Assembly (NCBI GenBank): GCA_905221605.1 | Contig: CAJNDS010002471.1 | Coordinates: 10,001 to 67,500 of the forward strand | Direction: 5' to 3' | Origin: Symbiodinium natans | Taxonomy: Eukaryota; Sar; Dinophyceae; Suessiales; Symbiodiniaceae | DNA: 57,500 nt | Shown: positions 30,261 through 41,639 of the stretch, one piece after another | Position numbering within the stretch: the stretch's first letter is position 1 | Layout of the letters: the number at the start of each line of letters is the position of its first letter | Made by a program: the position numbers and the translations under genes | Notes under the pieces: model-generated | Databases searched by the model: none | Told to the model about the DNA's origin: nothing | What the model saw: the letters and a program-made list of their open reading frames with translations, nothing else

Positions 30261-30879
30261 GTATTTGACGCCACCTTGGGAGTGCAAAATGGCATCCCAG
30301 CAAAGTTAAAGTCGTTGAAGCCAGAGAAACGACTCAGAAGCCATGGCTAGTCACTCACGCCCGTAGAACATACCCGGCAACACTCGCCGAAAGGGACGTA
30401 GCATAGAAGCTTCGGAGTACTCTTCACATCATTTGGTTCAGAGGCGAGCGGCGTTGATTCCATCGGCAATACCGTCTTCAAGCTTTAATCTCAAAGAAGC
30501 AGAGCTCAAGGCATTTTCGGGGCGATGCCTGCCTTCGCTACCATGTGCTGTCTCGGAACTTGTGTGTATGTTTCAGGTTCTATCCTCGGGTGGGATTCAG
30601 GTTCTATTCTATCCTCCCCCACTGCTTCACAAGGCACGCCTTAGTGCGCGTGCATTGCGTTAGGGTTTAGGGTTTATAGGTTTTTTTTTTTAGGGTTTAG
30701 GGTTTAGGGTTTGGGGTTTGGGGTTTAGGGTTGCTCACGTCCCAAGCCCACCCTTCGGCATGAAGGTTCAAGGAGCTGGACCGGCGGACCCTGAGGAAGG
30801 ACCTGGCACGGCAATGACTCAGTAGGGTTTAGGGTTTAGGGTTTAGGGTTTAGGGTTTAGGGTTTAGGACCTAGGGGTT

Positions 30880-31280
30880 TTAACGGTTAACCTTTGGGAA
30901 TATAAGCGGAATATATGCACCCCAAAAGGTTAAAGGTTACCTACTCTACTACTAAGATGACTGGAGGTTTGTTGGTTGTGCTTTTCTCGACAGTGAGCAA
31001 AAAACTTCTAAAGCAGATAAGCATGTAATGTTTACATTGCTATGACTTCTATCTTATGAACTTGTGTACATTTAGAATAAGATTCATCTTCGTATCATCG
31101 CTGTAACATCTGTAACAAAGTGTCCCGCACTAGACGCACAGGTCCTCTGTCTGCATTCGTGCAACAGACATCCATTAGGCCCATTAGGCCCCAGTGTTTC
31201 AGCACCGCACAATCCTCACGCTGCTGCATTGCACGTCTTACCGTCTTTACACTGGTGTCACGCCCTATGTCCGGTGACCC
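30880..31280. other. Spacer with a degenerate short element
   Basis: 30885-30950 contains TAACGGTTAACCTTTGGGAA and AAAAGGTTAAAGGTTACC, a possible inverted-repeat element resembling 31465-31550 (GGTTAAACTTTAA, AGTTTAAAGTTTACC). No gene was seen. Confidence 0.45.
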
Positions 31281-32005
31281 TAAACCCTAAACCCTAAACC
31301 CAGGTGACCTGTTGTTAGGTATGGAGGGCATCGAGCATTGTCGCTGCTAGTGCCAGATGGGTTATCACGTGCATACCCCTCTACAGACTCCAGTTCGAAT
31401 GCCGCGAAATCATGCGGGACCTTGCCATGCCCGGGAAAGTTCGGCTGGTTGAGGGTTTCTTACTTCTCCAATAACCAAAGGGGAAAAAAGGTTAAACTTT
31501 AATATTTCTACTAAATAAGGAAACCCAAAAAGTTTAAAGTTTACCTAAAGGCGAAGTAGGGTTTGGGGTTTGGGGTTTGGGGTTTAGGGTTTAGGGTTTG
31601 GGGTTTGGGGTTTAGGGGCTTCGTTCGTGTTTGGATGTGTCTCAGCCCAGGGCTGGCCGAACGTTCGCTTTAATCTTGACACTCCCCTCGCCAACGCCCA
31701 GCCCACAGGTGGGGTGGACAGCATTATGCCGATGTTGTGTGTGTGTGTGTGTGCCGGTCTGAGGCTTTACCCGATATGGTGGGTAATCAATGGAATTGTG
31801 AAAACAAGCCGAATTGAATTTAGCCGTAGCCGTGGCAGAAGGCTCTAGAATCCCAAAGTCCCAAAGCCTCTGGAAGCGCCAACCCTGCAAGATTCCCGAA
31901 GCCCAGATCTTGTAGAACATCCGCATCCCTACACAACTCCAGTTGCCCAACTTCGAACACTTCACCCTAAACCCTAACCCCTCAACCCTCAACCCTAAAC
32001 CCTAG

Positions 32006-32139
32006 ATAGCTGGGCCTTGGTGGTGCTGTCCGCCGCTTGCGGCCTTGGGGGGCTGATCTCCTGCACACTCGCCTGCGCGAAGGCATCGACGCAAGCGGCT
32101 GAGGTGGCCAGGTTTCCGAAGCTACTCGAACCCTTCAAA
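32006..32139 (+). CDS. Exon-like core with a possible membrane segment
   Basis: Plus frame SWALVVLSAACGLGGLISCT then LACAKASTQAAEVARFPKLL and EPF is open across the core. The first 25 residues are hydrophobic. It is bracketed by CCCTAAA (31963-32005) and TTTAGGG (32143-32190). Confidence 0.5.
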
Positions 32140-33283
32140 GGGTTTTAGGGTTTAGGGTGTTAGGGTTTTAGGGTTTAGGGTTTATAGGGTTTTGCTCACA
32201 ACTAGCTTTAAAGGGCTTAGGGTTTTATAAAAGCTCGCATCCGCCTTTCACGAAGTTTGACTCTTCTTCGGGGACCCAGTGACAAAGCGCCAGGACCCAA
32301 CAGAAGCTTAGCGCGTGGTATAGCCTGGCCGTCTGTCAAGAGCTCGTGGTACAGGAACGTCGCCAAAGCCTCGTGGTGTAGTGTGGGGGTTGACGGGACA
32401 CTGAAGGCAATCTCAACAGCGTTGTGAGCTCGATGCCCTGGCTCGAGCATTGCGAAATTTGAAGGATTCCGATTGCAGGGCTCGGCAAGTTAGCGTTGCC
32501 TCTTGATTGGGGTCTAACTTCTAGGATTTGGGGGCTTCTGCTCTGCGGGCTGGGGGCTTTGTGAATACTTTTCGGGTTTCGTTGTTGCAGCTCCTTCGCA
32601 TCATTATCCTTAGGGTTTAGGGTTTAGGGCTTAGGGTGTTTCATGTCTCAACCTCAAAGGCTGAGCATCACGAACATGAGTGGGAGACTTGGCTGCAATC
32701 TCCGAGCGACCTCATTTGGAAGGCTAGCGAGCGAACATCATGAGCATCATACTGTGTTTCACAGTCTTTTGCATCCGGGCCTCCACAGTACTGTGCACGG
32801 AAAGGCATACATCGGCGCTTCGCACAGGACACAAGCCACACCATCCGACTAAGTAAACACATGGGGCGTATTACGAGCTACTGAGGAATTAAGTCGTTGC
32901 TGACGCTCTTCTCTTCCACAAGCTTTCAAAGCTCAGTCTAGACTCTCAAACCTCCCAGCCCTCCAAGCCCAAAAGCTCCAAGCTTCGGCCCTTGTACGGT
33001 CTTAAGGTCAAATGGTTTAGGGTTTAGGGTTTAGGGTTTAAAGCGTTCGAGCGCCGACACATTGCTGAGGAGCCCCGCAAAGCAAAATGAATGCCCTCGT
33101 GCCCTATGCTTCGTTGACATCAGGTGGTAGTCCTTTTGCAAGACCACTTGACTCAACTGTAAACCCGTAAACCTTCTACGGATCCTGCAAAAATCATAAC
33201 CCCCGTTCCCTATACTCTACACCCTTTTGCGTCCTCAACCCTAAACCCTAAACCCTAAACCCTAAGCCCTAAACCCCGAATCT

Positions 33284-33402
33284 CTAAAGAAACTCAGCCA
33301 TAAAGATGTCATCTGGCGCCTTGATCCCCGGCTGGCCCGGTGTCCGTGGGATGGGCTTGGACAGCGCGGTCTGCTTCAACTTCGTCAGCAAGGCATCCAC
33401 AC
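33284..33402 (-). CDS. Probable 3'-terminal exon
   Basis: Acceptor GGCAG/G is followed by VDALLTKLKQTALSKPIPRT then PGQPGIKAPDDIFMAEFL and a TAG stop. The frame is clear, with Lys- and Pro-rich composition. It is bracketed by CCCTAAA (33235-33280) and TTTAGGG (33409-33440). Confidence 0.55.
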
Positions 33403-34074
33403 CTGCCAGGGTTTAGGGTTTAGGGTTTAGGGTTTCCAGGGTTTCCAGGGTTTCAAGCCAAAAAGACTTGAAAAGGTAAAAGGCCCTAGGATCACCCCTA
33501 AACCCTAAACCCCTAAGCCCCTAAACCCTAAACCCTTAACGCAACAACTGCGCAACAAAGGCCCTGGCGGCCAAGGGACCAGAGCTCAGAGCCTTGAATC
33601 CAGGAAGGATCGTATCCCTTTGCCCCACGTCACGTTTGGTCACGTGCTGAAAAGCATGGCAGGGCCGATGCAAACGCGCGTTGGCATGGTTCAAAAGGTG
33701 CGTCGCTGTCGTATGCATGTTTTTCAGAGGCAGAAAGGGGGCAAAGAATGCCCAAAACTCGCGGTGAGCATGACCTAAACAACACGAAAGCTCGAATTTT
33801 CTGTCCGGAACGATCATTTAGTTCGCATGTTTTCTTTTACGATCAGGATTCTGCATGCTATGTGCAAAGGCTGCATTTTTGCCCCCGGGCATCCTGGTCG
33901 CTACCACCTTAACGGATGTACTGGGCAATGTACGTGTTGGCAGCATGGACGTTACCACCTTCGGTAGTGGATGCAGTGGGCAACGCATGTGCTGTAGGGA
34001 CCCGGGCGGGGGCAAACGGGCACGATCTACCCTGAATCCAGTTTGCTCACCTGCAGTTCGGTTCAACAGCTTCC

Positions 34075-34450
34075 TTGATGACTGAGAACTTCCATGCTTT
34101 CCATTATCTGAAAGCCTCGGCTGTTACGGTGATTTTTGACCGGCCTGTTCCGACCATTCGAAAGATCGTTATTGGTTTTAGGGGATTGTCACATTTTCTG
34201 ATGTTAAAAGTTGAGCGCCGTTCACCAGAGCATCCGTGCACTGTGATTACCTTCGTGCCACCTGCACATCTGCCGCGAGGAGCGTCCTTCCTCGAACGAT
34301 GCTCGAACAATGATGGTGTACGTGCCACTCGTGCATCCGCTGCGTGCGGCACATGCCAAAGGCTTGGTTTTCACAGGAGAAGAGGCACCCTGCACCAGCG
34401 AGCTGAATGTCTCTGCCAACAGGCAGTCGACGACACTGTCTGCACCAAGA
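34075..34450 (+). CDS. Possible ORF, unknown function
   Basis: The frame starts MTENFHAFHYLKASAVTVIF and stays open into element H2. It includes CGTCQRLGFHRRRGTLHQRA. No family was recognised. Confidence 0.3.
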
Positions 34451-34456
34451 CCCCCT

Positions 34457-34590
34457 GGTTCTTCGTAGGGAATGGGGGAATGAGGTACCCTATATATATA
34501 TATATACGTATATATATATATATATATAATCCCTTTAAGGGGTATATATGGGGGGGCCATGGGGTACCTCATTCCCTCATAAGAAGCAGT
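34457..34590. mobile_element. Family H element (H2), 134 bp, AT-repeat centre
   Basis: Ends CTGGTTCTTCGTAGGGAATG and CATTCCCTCATAAGAAGCAG correspond to H1. The centre is (TA)n, flanked by GGTACCCTATA and its complement GGTACC. Confidence 0.75.
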
Positions 34591-35262
34591 CTTTGAGAGG
34601 CTACAGGTGCCTGGATTGAGCTCTGAGTGTGCTGGCTGCTCTATGACTCCTCGGGTTAGGGTTTAGGGTTTAGGGTTTAGGGTTTAGGGTTTAGGGTTTA
34701 GGGTTTAGGGTTTAGGGTTCAGGGTTCAGGGTTCAGGTTTAGGGTTCAGGGTTTCGACTCTCACACTGGCATAAGCGGGCGAGGCAAGTCCTGTCGAGAT
34801 CTCCAGAGTGGGTGCATTGACCACCAGTAACGAACCAACCAGGGTCAGCATTACCACCAACGGATATTCAATGCCAAGCCACAATACTGAAGAGCTGACC
34901 CCTGATCGATCCCAGACAAATAGAAAACAAATTGGTACGTGTCCATTGGCCGACAGAAGTTCTTTGACCCAGTCGGCGTGTCCAACAGAGGGGCTCAAAG
35001 TTTAGGGTTTAGAGTTTAGGGTTTAGCTTGCGAAAGCCCCAAACTCGTGAGACTCCAAGAATGCACAGTCTGTATGCAAACCCTTGAAGCCATTGATGGG
35101 CTGCAATCTGACATTCCAACCCTACACCGAAGGTTCGCGCTTCCGCAGCATAATGGCTGAGGCTTGTGCAAGCCGACCCAATCTCACCGGACGATTCTCG
35201 AGCAGCTCAAAGGGTTGTTGGGTCCAACATGGCTTGGCTAGGTCGACATCGGAACGAACAGT

Positions 35263-35370
35263 TGGGAGTTTACGAAAACAGGGGACCCCTTACATAGACC
35301 CCAAAATAATAGGATTTCCTGAAAATTAGGACGCCAATAAGGTGCCCCTAATTTCGGAACCCCCCCCCCA
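35263..35370. mobile_element. Family G short element (G3)
   Basis: Ends GGGAGTTTACGAAAACAGGG and CCCCTAATTTCGGAACCCCC. The interior has TAGACCCCAAAATAATAGGA. Confidence 0.6.
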
Positions 35371-35534
35371 TTTACACTGCAAGCAATATAGGTTCAAGCA
35401 AACCCTAAACCTCAAACCCTAAACCTCAAACCCTAAACCCTAAGCCCGAAACCCTAAACCCTAAACCCTAAACCCTAAACCTCAAACCCTAAACCCTAAG
35501 CCCGAAACCCTAAACCCCTAAACCCCAGGTACCA

Positions 35535-35625
35535 TCAGCCCAGGCCGCCTATTCGCTCCGCGTAGGCCGGGTAGCCCTTTTCGATGGCCTTTTGGATGCT
35601 GACGCCCGTTTGCTGCTCCAAGTAC
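35535..35625 (-). CDS. Probable 3'-terminal exon
   Basis: A textbook TTTTTGCAG/G acceptor, then YLEQQTGVSIQKAIEKGYPA and YAERIGGLG and a TGA stop. It is bracketed by CCCTAAA variants (35400-35525) and TTTAGGG (35655-35740). Confidence 0.58.
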
Positions 35626-36406
35626 CTGCAAAAAGGTGCGGGCTTAGGGATTGGGGTCAGGGTTTAGGGTTTAGGGTTTAGGGTTCAGGGTTTCGGGTTT
35701 AAGGTTTAGGACTTAGGTCCTTAGGGTTTTGGGCGGTCCTTTCTGCGGACTGGCTTCCGCATATGCTGGTAACTTCCGTGGCCGATCTCAAGGGAAGCCC
35801 ACTAGGAACCTTACATAGTTTACGAAGCCAGCTTGCTCGCTGCAGAAAGCCTCAACCCGCAAACTCTGTAAGGAACCAAAATCCAGAGGCGGGACATGGG
35901 ATTTGCGGAGGTGGTCTACTTTATTCGGAGCAGGGTGCCGCCGACTCAAGCCACAGAGGCATGACACTGGGGTATTGAGAAGCAAACAGGCACACAGACA
36001 ACGAACATCAAAATCACGGGCGCTCTGCCCCTGGAGGGCAGAAGCGCGCGCAACCTTCACATGTGTGCGCCAGGAAATCTGTGGGGCGAGAAGCAAGCTG
36101 CTTCTCTCCTTCTACGCGCCTAGTCGGTCTGATTCGGATACGGTGCCAGTTATGTGCAAAACTCTTAAGCCCAAATCCGGCCGTGTGCCTGGGTGCCCCC
36201 ACGTGCAGGATAACAAAGAAATCCGAACTGTGACCCGATACACCCTGTCAAGACAACTTACGGAAGCTCCAAGCCCTAAGCAGCAATCCCCAAATTGAAA
36301 GCAGCTCAACCTAAACCCCAAACCCGAAACCCGAAACCCTAAACCCCGAACCCCAAACCCTAAACCCAAAACCCTGAACCCTAAACTCTAAACCCAACCC
36401 CAAGCC

Positions 36407-36499
36407 GCCCTTGTTCTTCTGCGATCCCCGGCGCCCAGCGAGCTCGTCCAGGGACATGCCAGACGCATTGGTCACAGCCACCGGTTGCCGCTTGTTGCC
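36407..36499 (-). CDS. Exon-like core between CCCTAAA tracts
   Basis: Acceptor TTTCCTGCAG/G, then GNKRQPVAVTNASGMSLDEL and AGRRGSQKNKGGLG. The tracts on both sides (36308-36400, 36544-36670) read CCCTAAA. Confidence 0.5.
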
Positions 36500-36715
36500 C
36501 TGCAGGAAAAGCTTCCTCGGAATCGGGGAACCCACCAAATAGCAACCCTAAACCCTAAACCCTAAACCCTAAACCCTAAACCCTAAACCCTAAACCCTAA
36601 GCCCTAAACCCTAAACCCCTAAACTCTAAACCCTAAACCCGAAACCCCTAATTGAACCCTAAAACCCTTGGAGGGCCAGTGACTGGGTTTTTAGATTGAC
36701 AATTCTTCGCCAGGC

Positions 36716-37084
36716 TTGTGCTGCAAGTGCTGCAAGACAAGTGCTCGCATATTCAGTGTGTGGTGCTGCCCATTGTTGTCATTGTGCTCTCAATTTCTCC
36801 TTGCACTCTTCCATCCAGACGTTACAAGATACACGTTCGGGTGTCCGATGCATCACCGGGAAAGCTGGTGTCTTTCTGAGCATGAGTCCAACAAACCATG
36901 GTCCTGCCCTGGCTTTCTGCCACTGTTAGGCAAATGGTCTTACTGTGTCGAGTGCGGCAGCGGAGATGAAGATGGTAATGTCTTCGCCGCATGTGCAGCG
37001 GTGTACCACTCACACACCCATGCAAACATCCTTCGACAACCCAGGCTCATCCACAAATCCTTCAAAGTCAAACCTCAAGCCTGA
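36716..37084 (+). CDS. Possible Cys/His-rich ORF
   Basis: A 122-codon frame with many Cys and His residues, such as CVECGSGDEDGNVFAACAAV. It resembles a zinc-binding composition, but no named domain was matched. The opposite strand is open for 67 codons. Confidence 0.3.
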   Translation: MCCKCCKTSARIFSVWCCPLLSLCSQFLLALFHPDVTRYTFGCPMHHRESWCLSEHESNKPWSCPGFLPLLGKWSYCVECGSGDEDGNVFAACAAVYHSHTHANILRQPRLIHKSFKVKPQA

Positions 37085-37172
37085 GCCTTACATTCCCATC
37101 ACCCCTAAACCCTAAACCCTAAACCCTAAACCCTAAACCCTAAACCCTAAACCCTAAACCCTACATTCCAAG

Positions 37173-37222
37173 GCGGAGCTTCACGTTCGGAATGTGGGGC
37201 TCGGGGAAGTACCTGCTCTGCA
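37173..37222 (-). CDS. Short exon-like core
   Basis: Acceptor GAGCCCAG/GAA (about 37235), then ELQSRYFPEPHIPNVKLRLG. It is bracketed by CCCTAAA (37104-37165) and TTTAGGG (37281-37330). Confidence 0.42.
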
Positions 37223-37449
37223 GTTCCTGGGCTCAAAGTTTCTTTTTGGAGCATTCTGAGGCTTGTCCAGCGATCTCTGTGGTTTAGGGTTTAGGGTTTA
37301 GGGTTTAGGGTTAGGGTTTAGGGTTCAGGGGAGGTTGCCCAGCAACCTAGGATTGAAAAGGGTGCCCTTTGATGCTTAAAGTTGTTCATAAGGGAACCCA
37401 ACCCCCCCACAAAAAAGGGGGAATGAGGGTACTACTGGGCATCCTGGAT

Positions 37450-38064
37450 TCAGTAGACTCTGCAAGTGATCTCCTTGTGACCTGACAGAAAGATGCTAGG
37501 GTTGTATGGCTTCGAGATTTGATTCTTGAGGTGCTGAATAACTGAACTTCTGCTTTGCATCGTTCTCGTCCGTGTCGATGACTCCCACTGCGATGGACGC
37601 CTCCAGATGTTGAATGTGGCTGTTGCAAAATTCGTGAATCGCAGAAGCCCCTTCCCCCGTTCGTGACATATGCCGGTGTAGGGGCTTCCGTGATAGACGA
37701 GCATCTGTCCACCACAACCAAAGCAGCATAATGCACATTGCCTATCACCACAACAAGGAGCTCCACTCTCAGATAAGAGTTTTGTGTTGTTGCGGGCGCG
37801 CGCGAAGCTGCAGGTGGGCCTGCTGGGGTGGGGTGGAGGGGGGGTGGGGTGGGGGCTGGAGGGTGGGGGGAGGGGCGGTGGGGGAGGACACACTACTTTT
37901 TCTCTCTTGTGTGCGGGGAGGCGGGGGGGGGGGGGGTGTGCCCCGCCTCCAACAAAGTACACACGAAAACCCAAAAACGTGGGTGCCGGCGCTGCCTCTG
38001 CCGACAGAAGTTGAGCCAGGCGGTGGATGCGGGGCCTTGGATCAAAGAGTGCATAGCAGGTCAC
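37450..38064 (-). CDS. Possible ORF with Pro-rich low-complexity segment
   Basis: 204 codons. The middle is poly-Pro from a CCCCACC-type tract. The C-terminal half (GQMLVYHGSPYTGICHERGK, GLLRFTNFATATFNIWRRPS) looks less repetitive, but a second minus frame is open over the same DNA. Confidence 0.22.
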   Translation of the reverse strand: MTCYALFDPRPRIHRLAQLLSAEAAPAPTFLGFRVYFVGGGAHPPPPRLPAHKREKVVCPPPPPLPPPSSPHPTPPPPHPSRPTCSFARARNNTKLLSESGAPCCGDRQCALCCFGCGGQMLVYHGSPYTGICHERGKGLLRFTNFATATFNIWRRPSQWESSTRTRTMQSRSSVIQHLKNQISKPYNPSIFLSGHKEITCRVY

Positions 38065-38343
38065 ACAGGTACCTCAAAAGGTTCAGGGTTTAGGGTTTAG
38101 GGTTTAGGGCTTAGGGCTTAGGGATTTAGGGTTTAGGGCTTAGGGTTTCAATTTGGCTGTAAGTGCAGGATATGGGCCTGGCCATTGCAGCAGGTTTCCA
38201 GAAGCATCACGTGCCAAGGCATCAAGGTAGTGGCGGTTCTTCGGAGTTGCTCTCAATATAGGATGGAAAGGCGTTAGCAGTTGCAGGTTCGGGGACTTTT
38301 AGTGCCTTTGGGGCCTAAAGGAGCGTCAGGCACCAAGTGCATC

Positions 38344-38515
38344 TACCCAGATCTTCCAAAACCCCTTAATTCCGGTATATATCCTAATTCATAATAAGGA
38401 TGCTTAGTATGAATTAGGGTATATTCCTTAGTTAAGGAGTTTTGGAAGATCTGGGTAATGCTTAGTATGAATTAGGGTATATTCCTTAGTTAAGGAGTTT
38501 TGGAAGATCTGGGTA
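38344..38515. mobile_element. Family E element (E1) with partial tandem duplication
   Basis: Starts TACCCAGATCTTCCAAAACC, and an end TTTTGGAAGATCTGGGTA occurs twice (38440-38457 and 38498-38515). The right 58 bp are duplicated. Other copies are at 45944-46055 and 46278-46396. Confidence 0.82.
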
Positions 38516-38810
38516 CAGTGGTTCCACCCCTACAGGAGAGGCCAAGTAGTGTTCAACGGCGTTGATTCTGCGAGTCTTGTAGCTTCCTGTAGGGTTTAGG
38601 GTTTAGGGTTTAGGGTTTAGGGTTTATAGGGTATAGGGTATAGGGTTTAGGGTTTAGGGTTTAGGGTTTAGGGTTTACTCTGCAATTTGAGGCTGCAACT
38701 CTCACCCATCTCACTTTCTCCACTTCCAAGCCCTTTGTAAACTCAGATCCCACATGTCTGGCGTCCAGTTTCTCCGCTTTCCGAGCCCTTAAACTCAAAT
38801 GCCACAGACG

Positions 38811-38862
38811 AAAACTCTTCTTCTTCTTCTTCTTCTTCTTCTTCTTCTTCTTCTTCTTCTTC
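38811..38862. repeat. (TTC)n microsatellite
   Basis: About 17 TTC units. A (CT)n block follows at 38948-38975. Confidence 0.95.
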
Positions 38863-38946
38863 AGGGCTTGAAGGGCGCGCGAGCACACCCTCCGCGCACA
38901 AGGCGCGCCTGGTCCGTGGTCCAGTGGGCGTGAGACATTCAAGCCA

Positions 38947-38978
<32 letters not shown>

Positions 38979-39087
38979 GCATGTGATCTCCCCGAAGGGA
39001 GATCGCCCCAAGGGGCATGCGTTACCGAGTCAGTTGGTGTGAAAAAGTGTGTACGTTTTGGGCGGAAGCAACAGCAAAACTATAAGT

Positions 39088-39140
39088 GCTCTCTCTCCCT
39101 CCCTCCCTCCCTCCCTCTCCCTCCCTCCCTCCCTCTCCCT

Positions 39141-39187
<47 letters not shown>

Positions 39188-39197
39188 TCTCTCTCTA
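39088..39197. repeat. CTCC/CT microsatellite
   Basis: Blocks of CCCT, then (CT)n. Confidence 0.95.
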
Positions 39198-39199
39198 GA

Positions 39200-40189
39200 A
39201 GCTGAGTCACTTCAGCTGCTGGCATGGCCCGCACCTGGCAAATGCAAGTGCAAACATCCGAGTAGGTAAGCATTGAACCCCCAGTGGAAAAGCACCAGAG
39301 CTGCCTAAAAAGGTTCGGGAGCAGCATTTGGAGCTGCTCTTTGTGTGCAAAGCGTGTTGTCGACCCTGCATGAAGCAATAGTCAAGCAACTCCACCCCCT
39401 ACTAACATGGGGTGGCGCGTAACACCTTTCGGACTGCAATCATATGGATGGCCCTCGCCCCGAAGTCACTTCTAGCCAAGTTGCCATGAGGCGCTGGCAA
39501 CCACAAGAACGTGCTTCTGGCTTTCCAGAACCTGGGAGTTTGAGCTTGGGCATTCCGGGCCTCCGGGAAGAGAACGGGCAACAAAAAGAGGGTTCAAGCT
39601 CAAGGTTTTGAATCGCACCCTAAACCCTAAATCTTAAACCCTAAATCCTAAACCCCAAACCCTAAACCTTCTCTCTCTCTCTCTCTCTCTCACAGGCGAA
39701 ACCCTAAACCCTAAACCCGGCAAAATTTTAGGGTTTAGGGTTTAGGGTTTAGGGTAACCCTAAGCCCAACACTCTCCCAAAAAAGCAAGCACGGAGTCAT
39801 TAAGCAGTCACGCTGCCAGCTCGCGGAAGGAGTCCGCGGTGATGACCGTAAGGCCCTCGACCCTCGGATCCGCGTCCCCTGGAGGGCGGACCTTCGGATC
39901 TTTTAGGAAACTCAGGACTGCTAGATCGCAAAGCCTTATACAACTCGTAGGGTGTTTTTTTTCGGTACACTTCTTACGGTTTAGGGTTTAGGGTTTAGTA
40001 TAGGGTTCGGCCTGAAGCCAACGAACCGTCCAGGACTCTGCCACAAGCGGAGACTGGAGTTTGGGAAGCTTGGTTGCTTCTGGGGGGGGGCACTATGGGG
40101 CTACAGGCTTGGGCTTTCTGGACTCAAGAGAGATTCAGGGCTTGAGACATGTCCTCAACCTTCGGCTGCGCTTCTAGAGTATGAAATCC
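39200..40189. other. Spacer with short tracts, no convincing gene
   Basis: Contains two short opposed tracts (39616-39720 CCCTAAA and 39728-39760 TTTAGGG) with (CT)n between units at 39669-39690. A G-run is at 40082-40089. Confidence 0.4.
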
Positions 40190-40679
40190 CAACCCCAACC
40201 CTAAACCCTAAACCCTAAACCCTAAACCCTAAACCCTAAACCCTAAACCCTAAACCCTAAACCCTAAACCCTAAACCCTAGGACAATTACCAGCGAGGAG
40301 CCTCTGAAGGGGCGTATAGTCAGGCTTCGGGACCGCCATGTATCATGGGATTTCGGCGGCATAGGCGCCTAAACTTAAGCTTGTCCAGCCTTTGCAGTGA
40401 ACTTAAATTCACTAAACCCTAAACCCTAAACCCTAAACCCTAAACCCTAAACCCTAAACCCTAAACCCTAAACCCTAAACCCTAAACCCTCGTGTCCCAA
40501 GTGCGGGCCAAGACACGCCCGACCGCATGCGTGTATTTCGGCAGCGCCAGCAGATTCTTGCGTCAGCCGCATTGCCTCTGATTCGAGTGTGGCAGGGCTT
40601 GCAACAGAAGTTTGGCTTCCGCGCTTGTTCAAAAGGCCCGAAGCCCCAGTGTCTTCTAGGAGTGGCCCTCAAGGGCCCT

Positions 40680-40790
40680 TTGAAAATGTTCCTACATATG
40701 ACCCTCCTCACTGTACACTTCTAACACCCAATAAGGGAAAGCGTAAAATATCCCAAGGGCCTACCTAGTCTTGTAGCATTGCATGCAAAA
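40680..40790. mobile_element. Short element sharing a core with 54190-54345
   Basis: Both contain ACCCTCCTxA..., AATAAGGGAAAxCxTAAA and CAAGGGCCTACCTAG. Ends were not resolved. Confidence 0.45.
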
Positions 40791-41077
40791 GGCCGATGCA
40801 AGGCAACGTTAGACAGCCGGTGTAATTATTCTTGAACCCAGGCACGTGCAGTGCAGCGGCAAATCCAAATGCCCTTCCTGAGTTGGGTTGCAGGCGGACG
40901 GGCCCAACGCGCATGCCTCATGGTTTCGATTTCATGAGCTCTTCCCGTTGCGCGCTGAGTCTCAAACGCGTAATCGCAGGTGGTCTAGTTCGAAGTGTCT
41001 CACAAGGGATCCTAGCAATCCCCAAGGCCGACTTAGGCTGAAGGCTTGAAGGGTTTAAAACGAAAGCCGACCTGGGG

Positions 41078-41283
41078 GGGGGTGGGTTGCGAAATTAGGG
41101 GTACCCTATTGGGGTTCTTATTATAAGGGAATCCTACTATTTCGGGGACTATGTTAGGGGTCCCCCATTTTCGTAAACCCTGACATGGGTGGCTCTCAAA
41201 ATTATTGATCCCTTTTGGGGTATCCTAAACATTCGGTGCCGTACTATAATAGGGATCCAAAAAAGGACCAGAATTTTGACAAC
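41078..41283. mobile_element. Adjacent family G (G4) and family L (L2) elements
   Basis: G4 (about 41078-41190) has GCGAAATTAGGGGTACCCTA and CCCCCATTTTCGTAAACCC ends. L2 (41205-41283) has CTCTCAAAATTATTGATCCC and GGACCAGAATTTTGACAACC and shares its interior with L1 at 12962-13128. Confidence 0.6.
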
Positions 41284-41341
41284 CACCCTAAACCCTAAAC
41301 CCTAAACCCTAAACCCAAAACCCTAAACCCTTAAGTCCACG

Positions 41342-41432
41342 CCGAGACTCGGAAGCTGATGGGTCCAGACATCAAACTGTGTCAGGGCCTGTGTATCCAA
41401 GCGCATCGACCGGAGATGCCCACCTGTCGGAT
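41342..41432 (+). CDS. Exon-like core between telomere-type tracts
   Basis: After CCCTTAAG, the plus frame reads HAETRKLMGPDIKLCQGLCI then QAHRPEMPTCRM and a TAG at the start of the TTTAGGG tract. Confidence 0.48.
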
Positions 41433-41610
41433 GTAGTTAGGGTTTAGGGTTTTCAGGGTTTTCAGGGTTTTCAGGGTTTTCAGGGTTTTTAGGGTTTTTA
41501 GGGTTTTCAGGGTTTTCAGGGTTTTTAGGGTTTTTTAGGGTTTTCAGGGTTTTTAGGGTTTTTAGGGTTTTTAGGGGTTTTAGGGTTTTAGGGTTTTTAG
41601 GGTTTAGAAG
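41433..41610 (+). repeat. TTTTCAGGG/TTTTTAGGG variant array
   Basis: Units are 8-10 bp with T-tract expansion and TCAGGG variants, unlike the uniform 7-bp arrays. Confidence 0.92.
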
Positions 41611-41639
41611 GCTCTGGGGGACTCAAGCTTGAAGGGGGG